Positions 57,768-64,000 of a stretch of DNA of 64,000 bases are shown here, piece by piece. How positions within the stretch are numbered: the stretch's first letter is position 1; each line of letters begins with the position of its first letter. Source of the stretch: Fusibacter_C sp942493125 (GTDB taxonomy: Bacteria; Bacillota; Clostridia; Peptostreptococcales; Acidaminobacteraceae); contig OW818667.1 in the NCBI GenBank assembly GCA_942493125.1, positions 1,302,001 to 1,366,000 on the forward strand, written 5' to 3'. The notes beneath the pieces were generated by a model that ran no database searches, had not been told where the DNA came from, and saw only the letters and a list, made by a program, of their open reading frames with translations. A program made the position numbers and the translations under genes.

Positions 57768-58547
57768 TTAGTACTTCTTTGCCATATATAATCTAACCTC
57801 TTGCGGAACATCTAATTTACCATCATTACTATTTATATAATCAGCAACTGCTTCAAAGATGGCTTTCTTCTTATGCCCAGCTAAGTCATGAAAATTTGAG
57901 AAAGAGTTGATTAGCTTTAAGTACCTTTCAGTCGAATAAGAATCGACCCACCTATATATCCTTGAAACGGGTTTATTAAATAGATGTTTGGTTTGTATTT
58001 CTGACAATCTGAGGTTATGCAAGTCTTCGACTTCACTTAAACTCAAAAAGTCATCAAACTCAGGGGCAATCTTTTTACAAATATTGCGTATCTCATTTAA
58101 ATGCTCAGTTTGAGGTTCGACGATTGACGACATATGCCAGAAAACAGCGATTGTTCCATTATTTTTTAACAAATGATACGCTTTGGGATATCCTATTTCA
58201 GGCTTAATCCAATGAAAAGCTGTCGCCGAAAAAATCAAGTCATAGGTTCCCTCTAACCCCTCATAATCCTCAAACATAGAACAAATAGAATTGAAATTAT
58301 GATACTCAGAAAATTTTTCTAATAAATAATGCACCTGTTTTTCTTCTATCTCTAATCCAGTCGTCGAATATCCTTTTTTCACAAAATACTCTGTAGCCTG
58401 ACCTGGTCCTGAGCCTATTTCCAATAGCTTCGCATCATTTGTTAATAATGAAAAATCCACAATATCGTTGAACAATTCAATTGGATAACCTGGACGCGCA
58501 ATTTCATAGTCTGATATTACGTCTTTAAAAACACGATTATTTGCCAT
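57768..58547 (-). CDS. class I SAM-dependent methyltransferase
   Basis: 259 aa. Motif I LLEIGSGPGQATEYFVKKGY (about residues 40-59), an acidic end of strand 2 (TGLEIEEKQ), and FSATAFHWIKPEIGYPKAY (motif post-I/II, Trp-containing as in the UbiE/Coq5-like Methyltransf_11 group). The substrate is a small molecule and unknown. RBS TTGGAGGTTAC. Confidence 0.9.
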   Translation of the reverse strand: MANNRVFKDVISDYEIARPGYPIELFNDIVDFSLLTNDAKLLEIGSGPGQATEYFVKKGYSTTGLEIEEKQVHYLLEKFSEYHNFNSICSMFEDYEGLEGTYDLIFSATAFHWIKPEIGYPKAYHLLKNNGTIAVFWHMSSIVEPQTEHLNEIRNICKKIAPEFDDFLSLSEVEDLHNLRLSEIQTKHLFNKPVSRIYRWVDSYSTERYLKLINSFSNFHDLAGHKKKAIFEAVADYINSNDGKLDVPQEVRLYMAKKY

Positions 58548-58719
58548 GTAACCTCCAAAAAATTTGATGTTCTACTAAGCGTTGATTGATCACCTCTAAT
58601 TGAAGTATAATGCATTTTATGCCATAGTTCTTAATTTATCCATAAAAGTAGTACACAAATAACCCGATTACCGTTACACTATTTGAGAGACACTATAAAA
58701 TACAAAACAGGAGAATCTA

Positions 58720-58992
58720 TTGTTTAAACTCTGTGGAAAAATAGTAAAAAAAAATAACATTGTTCAAGATCATGTTATTGAAATGCCTACTGGAGACCTA
58801 AGTGCTGAAGAAGCATTATTTAAAGGCATTGAGGCTTTGTGCAACCATTTTGATATTGCAAATCCAATATGGATGCACGGCAATAAACACGAAATGAATC
58901 TAATCAATAAAACGCGTTTTAAAGCGCAACACTTTATCGAGGAAATAGATTTTGACTATTTTGAGATTGAAACTATTAGCGAGCGCGTTTAA
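58720..58992 (+). CDS. conserved clostridial small protein
   Basis: 90 aa, TTG start at 58720 after CAGGAGAATCTA. It begins MFKLCGKIVKKNNIVQDHVI and ends FEEIDFDYFEIE-like. I recognise it as a conserved hypothetical of Clostridia (same opening and HFIEEIDFDYFEIE close) but know no function. Soluble, no metal motif beyond a CGK Cys. Confidence 0.75.
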   Translation: MFKLCGKIVKKNNIVQDHVIEMPTGDLSAEEALFKGIEALCNHFDIANPIWMHGNKHEMNLINKTRFKAQHFIEEIDFDYFEIETISERV

Positions 58993-59005
58993 TAAGCTCA
59001 CTCAC

Positions 59006-59650
59006 TCATTTTTGGGTAAGCAGCTTGAACGTATCCGTCAATCCTTCATGCTTCACTTTGGTGGGATCAAACTTGATTAATTTAAATGTCATTTGAACGA
59101 AGAAGCCAATGGATAGAGCAGATATCACTGTTCCGATGCCCAGTAATCCACCTAATAGCCAACCAGCGAGGACAGCAAGTATCTCTATAGTTGCCCTGCA
59201 GATACCCACTGGGAGCTTGGTAAGTCTGGTCACAGCCACCATCAAACTATCCCTTGGTCCAGCTCCGAAACCTGAACCGATATAAAAAAATGTCGCTATT
59301 GCAATGACAATCATGCCAACAGCCATCATCAAAAGTCCTGTGATAAAGTTCGACGACTTGGGGATTAACTCCAGCCACATGATCAAATCAATGAATACAC
59401 CGATCAACACCATGTTCAGTAGCGTTCCAAGTCCTACGCGCTCTCCTAAGAGCATTGCAATTATGACGATCAACACGCCAACCCCTATGGAGGCATTCCC
59501 TAATGTGATACCAAGAGTGTTGGCTAATCCCGCATGAAAAACATCCCATGGCGCGTAGCCTATACTGGCATTGATAGTAAACACAATACCAAATCCGTAA
59601 ATAAATAAACCCAATAACAAACGTGCCAATCTTTTTAGAAATGATTTCAT
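59006..59650 (-). CDS. YczE/YyaS-family membrane protein (DUF6198)
   Basis: 214 aa, five to six helices. LFIYGFGIVFTINASIGYAPWD and a mirrored second half FYIGSGFGAGPRDSLMVAVT show the internal duplication typical of the YczE/YitT-like family. Function unknown, possibly transport. RBS weak (GGGGAAAG). Convergent with the 58720 gene. Confidence 0.88.
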   Translation of the reverse strand: MKSFLKRLARLLLGLFIYGFGIVFTINASIGYAPWDVFHAGLANTLGITLGNASIGVGVLIVIIAMLLGERVGLGTLLNMVLIGVFIDLIMWLELIPKSSNFITGLLMMAVGMIVIAIATFFYIGSGFGAGPRDSLMVAVTRLTKLPVGICRATIEILAVLAGWLLGGLLGIGTVISALSIGFFVQMTFKLIKFDPTKVKHEGLTDTFKLLTQK

Positions 59651-59692
59651 CTTTCCCCTCGTTTCTTACTTACTAGAACTATTATATATTTT

Positions 59693-60643
59693 TCACGCAC
59701 TCATAAAAACTCTCTTAATATAAGCCACCCTTTGCTTGACGCATTCTTGAACAATTTCACTTTCATGTGCAATATCAAATCCGTGAATCGTGCCTAAGGT
59801 GTTGTTAAGCGCCACGGGAACACCAGAAGCGATCAATCGCTCCGCATAAAGGATGCCTTCGTCACGTAGACAGTCAAATTCTGCCGTTTCAATATAAGCT
59901 TCTGGAAGATTATTCAAACATTCAGCATGTATCGGCGATGCATATTCATAATTTTCATATAATGGTTCTTTTCCTAATGGTTCTTTTATATAAAACGCAT
60001 GATATTTTTCAATGTCTTTGCTATTACATAATGGTGTGTCTGTAAAATTTTTCATCGATTCCGTTTCCATTTTTCTTCCGGTAACTGGATAGATCAGCAT
60101 TTGCCCACACGGCATGCTGTGACCACGATCCCTCGCCATTAAGCATACCACTGTAGCGAGTTGTCCTCCTGCACTGTCGCCCGCTACTAAGATCTTTGTT
60201 GAATCGATGGCGAGGTCATTTGCATTGGCACACAACCAAAGGTAAGCCGCATAACAATCCTCCGGCGCTGCTGGAAAAGGATAATTTGGTGCAAGTCGAT
60301 AATTCACAAATAACACCTTGCAGTTTCCACGTACGGCATACTCTTTCGCTAAAATATAGTGATGCGGTGCAGCCGGAAGAACAAAACCGCCACCATGGTA
60401 GTAAATTAAGCAAGGTGCATGATCACTGATTCCTACAGGTGAATATAAGAGCGCTTCAATCACTTGTCCTTTTTCAATTGGGATTAGAAAACGCTTTACG
60501 TCAACTTTTTCCGTAGACTTTTCCATCTTAAATAGATGTCCAATTAATTTTTGCATTAACGGAAGAGCCACTTTGTTGAGTGGTGGATTAAAATTCTCAT
60601 ATTTCTTAAAATCTGGATGAATCGGATACTTAGTTCTACTCAT
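59693..60643 (-). CDS. HSL-family alpha/beta hydrolase (esterase)
   Basis: 316 aa, start ATG at 60643 after GAAAGGAAAAACT (13 extra codons rejected). Oxyanion HGGGF (about residue 82), nucleophile elbow VAGDSAGGQLA (Ser about 157), catalytic Asp in the region TAEFDCLRDEG and His in GTIHGFD. Complete triad: carboxylesterase of the hormone-sensitive-lipase family acting on short acyl esters. Confidence 0.92.
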   Translation of the reverse strand: MSRTKYPIHPDFKKYENFNPPLNKVALPLMQKLIGHLFKMEKSTEKVDVKRFLIPIEKGQVIEALLYSPVGISDHAPCLIYYHGGGFVLPAAPHHYILAKEYAVRGNCKVLFVNYRLAPNYPFPAAPEDCYAAYLWLCANANDLAIDSTKILVAGDSAGGQLATVVCLMARDRGHSMPCGQMLIYPVTGRKMETESMKNFTDTPLCNSKDIEKYHAFYIKEPLGKEPLYENYEYASPIHAECLNNLPEAYIETAEFDCLRDEGILYAERLIASGVPVALNNTLGTIHGFDIAHESEIVQECVKQRVAYIKRVFMSA

Positions 60644-60867
60644 AGTTTTTCCTTTCGATTCATAGATTACCAATTGAAACAACTATATCAAAGTTTGTGA
60701 TTTGGCGCAATTTTGTTTTGTGATTTGGGGACCATTTCATTATCAAAAAGGTATTATTGGCATTTTCATAAAGGTATTTTCGGCATTTTCATAAAACTGA
60801 GCACCTACCTTTCGAAGCTAAAAATAGATGCCTTATCTGAGTGCTTCAGTATACCATGAACGAATAA
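60644..60867. other. intergenic region before the IS element
   Basis: Esterase promoter region. It contains the imperfect direct repeat AGGTATTaTtGGCATTTTCATAA / AGGTATTTTcGGCATTTTCATAA at 60749-60796 (written here in pieces) and no gene. Confidence 0.6.
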
Positions 60868-62755
60868 GGAGCTGTTGCAGATCTAAGAAATTAGATGAGC
60901 AACAGCTCCTTTTCCATGTCCGTTGATAATTCAACACATCATCTTTTGATGGTGATTTTGATGATTGTAGTTTTTCAAGGTTTTTAGACGCACTCAAAAA
61001 AGCCTATCCTGTAGATTTTACAATCTCAGATTATGCGACTTTTTTGTACTCAATCACACCTGTTTGGTTCTTAATCATTTTTGAATGTAGCTTATTCAAA
61101 TTGATGCCAATGGCCATTAGGGTGATGTCCGATATAACGCCTTTAATACCGCGATGCCTAAAACGGTCATATTTCAAACCATCTTTTAGTTTCGAAAACA
61201 TACCTTCTGCTTGTATCGATCGATTGATGCGCTGTATGATACCTTCTTCGGTAGTTATATTATGATTTGATTGTTTTCGGTAATTCTGAAAAGCTGGCGA
61301 AAACTTTATGTGTTTTTCGGATCCGCCTTCCGCTTTTTTACTCTTGATACATTGACTATTATAAGGACATCCCGTACATTCAAAACACTTGTATGAATAA
61401 AGCGTATCCGTGAATCCAGATTCATAGTTTCGGACTTGGTCCTTGGTACGCATCAGTCTTTTCCCGTTTTTGCAAACATAGACATCCTCATTTTCCAAGT
61501 AGAGCATATTTTCTCTTTGGCCAATGTCTTCTTTTGAACTTTTCTTTTTGCTTGTTTCATAGTTTGCGGGTTTGATATAAGGTCTCAACCACTTATCGCG
61601 TAGATAAGCGTAATTTTCAACGCTTTCGTAGCCTGCATCTGCCACAACATTACATAAATGCTCACCATAGCGCGGCATCATTTGTTCTAAAAATGGCTTG
61701 AGAGTATGCAGGTCATTGCTTTTCTGACTGCCCATGACGCCAACGATAAATGCACCGCTTGAAGCTAACTGAACGTTATATGCGGGTTTCAGTTGGCCGT
61801 TTAGCATATGATCTTCTTTCATTCGCATGAAGGTTGCATCGTGGTCCGTCTTTGAATAGCTGTTACGATCAGCCATGATTGACAGATGTTCCTCATATTT
61901 CTGCAGTTTATCAAGCTTTTCTTTCTTGTTTTCATAATCACGCTGATATTCAGTTTTTCGTTTTCCAATCCCGTGAACAAAAACGATATTCTTACTTTTA
62001 CAAATATTACGGATGTTGTTAAAAGCTTGTTTGACACACTCTGTTACATATTCTAAGCTGCTATCCTCTGGCAAACCGAGTTCTTCAATGAGTTGTTCTT
62101 TAAGTTTGTTTTGATATTTTTCTACCGACTTACGCCATACGAAAGTATAACGACCTGCAGCGGATTCAATCTTAGTCCCATCGATGTAGATGTTCTTTAA
62201 ATTCACATGACCTTCTTGCATGAGTAGTTCAACAAACTGAGTCAGTAAATCTGATGAAAAGTCTTCTAAGATCTTGCGAAAACGATTGATGGTTGTATGA
62301 TCAGGTGGTTTACTTCCTTCGAGCAAGAAATGTGCTCTCGTATCATATGTGCAAAAATCCTCAATCTTGCGACAGGAATAAATGCCTTCGCTATAGCAAA
62401 ACATAAGAATTTTCAACATGGTAACTGGGTCAATAACTGGCTTTCTCCCCTTGACGGAGTAGGTGCTTAATACAGAATCTAAATTCATCTCCTCGACAAT
62501 ATTGCACACCAATCTGACCTTGCTATCCATAGGAATATATGTTGCCACATCAAATTTCATTTTTAGTTGCATTGTGTGACCTTTTTTTGTAAAATCAATA
62601 TGAGTTAGATTGTTCATAGTAAAATAATTATAACTCATCTGAACTGGCTCTGCGAGCCAGTTCTAAACATTTATACAATAAAAATGGACCTCAACAAATC
62701 AAATTTGATTTGCTAAGGTCCATTTTTTACTTTGGGTCTATTTTGCAACAGCCCC
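60868..62755 (-). mobile_element. IS1182-like insertion sequence
   Basis: About 1.9 kb. Right end: TTTTGCAACAGCCCC (62741-62755), whose complement GGGGCTGTTGCAAAA is a usual IS1182-family terminus. Left end: GGAGCTGTTGCAG at 60868-60880, matching 10 of the first 12. The left end also forms a hairpin with GCAACAGCTCC (60908-60918). No clear target-site duplication was seen. Inside the right end, ATGGACCT/AGGTCCAT (62692-62723) and GAACTGGCTC/GAGCCAGTTC (62641-62663) hairpins block or control read-through. Confidence 0.75.
61031..62572 (-). CDS. IS1182-family DDE transposase
   Basis: 513 aa from the ATG at 62572 (MQLKMKFD, RBS AAAGGTCACACA); an upstream ATG at 62638 would add 22 residues and lies behind a stem-loop. 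The N-terminal DUF772 region (GRKPVIDPVTMLKILMFCY, RFRKILEDFSSD) is followed by a DDE domain with IYIDGTKIESAAGRYTFVW (first Asp), VADAGYESVENYAYL (second Asp) and a C-terminal GMFSKLKDGLKYDRFRHRG (Glu region). It looks full length and potentially active. Confidence 0.93.
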   Translation of the reverse strand: MQLKMKFDVATYIPMDSKVRLVCNIVEEMNLDSVLSTYSVKGRKPVIDPVTMLKILMFCYSEGIYSCRKIEDFCTYDTRAHFLLEGSKPPDHTTINRFRKILEDFSSDLLTQFVELLMQEGHVNLKNIYIDGTKIESAAGRYTFVWRKSVEKYQNKLKEQLIEELGLPEDSSLEYVTECVKQAFNNIRNICKSKNIVFVHGIGKRKTEYQRDYENKKEKLDKLQKYEEHLSIMADRNSYSKTDHDATFMRMKEDHMLNGQLKPAYNVQLASSGAFIVGVMGSQKSNDLHTLKPFLEQMMPRYGEHLCNVVADAGYESVENYAYLRDKWLRPYIKPANYETSKKKSSKEDIGQRENMLYLENEDVYVCKNGKRLMRTKDQVRNYESGFTDTLYSYKCFECTGCPYNSQCIKSKKAEGGSEKHIKFSPAFQNYRKQSNHNITTEEGIIQRINRSIQAEGMFSKLKDGLKYDRFRHRGIKGVISDITLMAIGINLNKLHSKMIKNQTGVIEYKKVA

Positions 62756-62779
62756 TCATTAGATTTCAACATAGCGCCT

Positions 62780-62865
62780 TACTATCATGAGTCAATCTAC
62801 CTGGCACCATCAGCTCTTGCGCTATACAATCATGAGTCAATCTACCTGGCACCACCAACTCACCT
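62780..62865. repeat. dispersed repeat locus 12 (tandem pair)
   Basis: Copies at 62787-62808 and 62832-62853, same orientation, sense to the subtilase gene that stops at 62866. It ends about 30 bp from the IS right end, so the IS has inserted beside a repeat cluster. Confidence 0.92.
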
Positions 62866-64000
62866 TTATTTTTTACCTTTTGTCGTAGGTGTCACAAAGT
62901 TAGCGGCCACAAGGTACTCAGTTGCACCATTTTTTGTTGCAAATGCTATCATATAATAATTACCTGGATTAAGTTTAGTGCCATTTACCTTGCCATCCCA
63001 CACATATTCGAAAACATCAGCTGTAACATTTTCAAAATAATGCGTTGTGCCTACATAAATAAGATCGCCTTTAACGTCTTTAAACAAAGCGATTTCAAGT
63101 ATATCAGCGCCCATTGGTACAAATCCCCAAACGTAATTCACGCCGTCGACCACATCAAGCCCTGCATGTGAAATGATTGGATAATCAGGCTCGCCTATAA
63201 AAAAGATCAGAGGTACATTGAAGGATTCAGAACCATAATTTAATACCATTTCACCTTCATAATACCCAGGTGTTAAGTTTGTTGGGTCAACTGTTAATTT
63301 GAGAACAAATTCGCTTGATGAATTGGCATTCACTTGAACTGAATTTGCCACTTCATAACTTACTCCAAGCGGACTGTTTTCAAAGGTTACAGCGATTGAT
63401 GCATCAACTGATAGGGCAGAATTGTTAGAAACTCTAAAATTCTTCTCTATCGTTTTAGGCGCCTCACCTGGATAAAATACGCCAAACGAATTGCTACCAG
63501 GTGATACAAGTACATCGGCTACTATTGCTTCAACGATACGGATACTTCCCGAACCTTGTGAATTCAAAGGATAAGGATTCGTCGACAATGGTTCATAAAC
63601 GGTAACTGCAGTATTCATAAGAGCTGCCTTTACGTCTTCAGGGGTATAATTCGGATGCGCCTGTAAGACTAATGCCGCTGCCCCGGCCACATGTGGTGAA
63701 GCCATACTCGTGCCTTGAAGAGAAGCATAACCACCTGGCACACTACTAACAACATCCACGCCTGGTGCGCTTAAATCTGGTTTGATCATCCATGTGTTGA
63801 CAACTGGTCCTCTTGAAGAAAAATCAGCCATCGTTTCATCCACATTATTTGCAAATTGATTATTAAATGCAATTGTTAAACCAGACTTACTCTTCGATAA
63901 TGTTGCAGCCATCATCTCTCCAGCTTCTTTTGTAAGTTTGAAAGTAGGAACAGCCATTCCAGGAATATCTGGCATGACATTACCAGAGGTATGATCATAA
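62866..64000 (-). CDS. subtilisin-like S8 protease, C-terminal part (5' end outside window)
   Basis: The frame is open to the right edge; about 378 codons are seen. The first residues (DHTSGNVMPDIPGMAVPTF) are the end of an inserted PA domain. The catalytic Ser is in LQGTSMASPHVAGAAALVLQ, preceded by DFSSRGPVVN and KPDLSAPGVDVVS, the Vpr/C5a-peptidase type. After the protease (to about residue 155) come an Fn3-like domain (FRVSNNSALSVDASIAVTFE) and a C-terminal beta domain ending FVTPTTKGKK. Secreted or wall-associated protease. The Asp and His of the triad lie outside. Confidence 0.9.
   Translation of the reverse strand, partial: YDHTSGNVMPDIPGMAVPTFKLTKEAGEMMAATLSKSKSGLTIAFNNQFANNVDETMADFSSRGPVVNTWMIKPDLSAPGVDVVSSVPGGYASLQGTSMASPHVAGAAALVLQAHPNYTPEDVKAALMNTAVTVYEPLSTNPYPLNSQGSGSIRIVEAIVADVLVSPGSNSFGVFYPGEAPKTIEKNFRVSNNSALSVDASIAVTFENSPLGVSYEVANSVQVNANSSSEFVLKLTVDPTNLTPGYYEGEMVLNYGSESFNVPLIFFIGEPDYPIISHAGLDVVDGVNYVWGFVPMGADILEIALFKDVKGDLIYVGTTHYFENVTADVFEYVWDGKVNGTKLNPGNYYMIAFATKNGATEYLVAANFVTPTTKGKK

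Noticed and set aside
1..64000. tRNA, rRNA or known riboswitch genes
   Set aside because: Scanned by eye for tRNA arms, CCA ends and conserved riboswitch cores; none was convincing.

Overview
This 64 kb window comes from a low-to-mid GC Firmicute, most likely an anaerobic, selenocysteine-using member of the Clostridia (a Fusibacter- or Acidaminobacter-like organism is my best guess; no rRNA is present to fix it). The basis is the strong AAGGAGG ribosome binding sites, frequent ATGA stop/start overlaps, rubrerythrin, dodecin, class I aldolase, CsbD, an Mrp/Mbh-type cation antiporter operon, and at least three genes whose in-frame UGA is best read as selenocysteine.

Layout. 1-1.4 kb: the start of an Mrp/Mbh-type operon (E-F-G-DUF4040), running off the left edge. 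1.5-4.3 kb: a MalT/LuxR-type regulator split by a one-base frameshift, with a small partner gene. 4.4-11.5 kb: quinone oxidoreductase, beta-lactamase-like hydrolase with divergent PadR, a TetR-controlled membrane protein/acetyltransferase pair (the acetyltransferase starts with an 8-copy 9-bp repeat), an ECF sigma/anti-sigma operon, CsbD. 11.6-20.9 kb: small DUF1801 proteins, a selenocysteine redoxin, a RibD-HhH fusion, ARMT1-like DUF89, FMN-binding protein, HD-GYP phosphodiesterase, K+ channel, SOUL protein. 21-33 kb: CoA-disulfide reductase with two rhodanese domains, transporters, phosphotriesterase-like protein, WYL regulator, aldolase, an amino-acid ABC transporter, and a NapH-like ferredoxin whose promoter/operator has the same design as that of the CoA-disulfide reductase. 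33-49 kb: an ArsR-SRPBCC regulator, ABC exporter, SGNH hydrolase, rubrerythrin, dodecin, an SLH-protease-MORN surface protein, an acyltransferase-C39 fusion with a D-Ala-D-Ala dipeptidase, and a MATE pump. 49.4-51.4 kb: an ArsR - DsrE(Sec) - membrane protein(Sec) operon. 51.5-60.7 kb: DJ-1, Fic with HTH, two ArsA-type ATPases around a Cys-rich protein, MarR, methyltransferase, YczE-type protein, esterase. 60.9-62.8 kb: an IS1182-like element. 62.9 kb to the right edge: a partial subtilisin-like protease.

Three signals stand out. First, selenoproteins: a DsrE protein (U-x-x-C), a polytopic membrane protein with Sec near its C terminus, and a redoxin (U-x-x-C). In each, the reading frame continues past the UGA with family-consistent sequence, and a hairpin that fits the bacterial SECIS rule follows the UGA. 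Ordinary gene calling truncates all three. Second, a dispersed 22-nt element (GGTGCCAGGCA, about 4 variable bases, GACTCAT) occurs 18 times at 12 loci, all right of 20.9 kb, mostly just after a stop codon and often before a terminator. Third, the two sulfur-related genes at 21.2 and 32.4 kb share a promoter (TTGAC-N17-TAGAAT) followed at the same distance by a C5-N6-G5 palindrome, suggesting a shared persulfide-type repressor encoded elsewhere.
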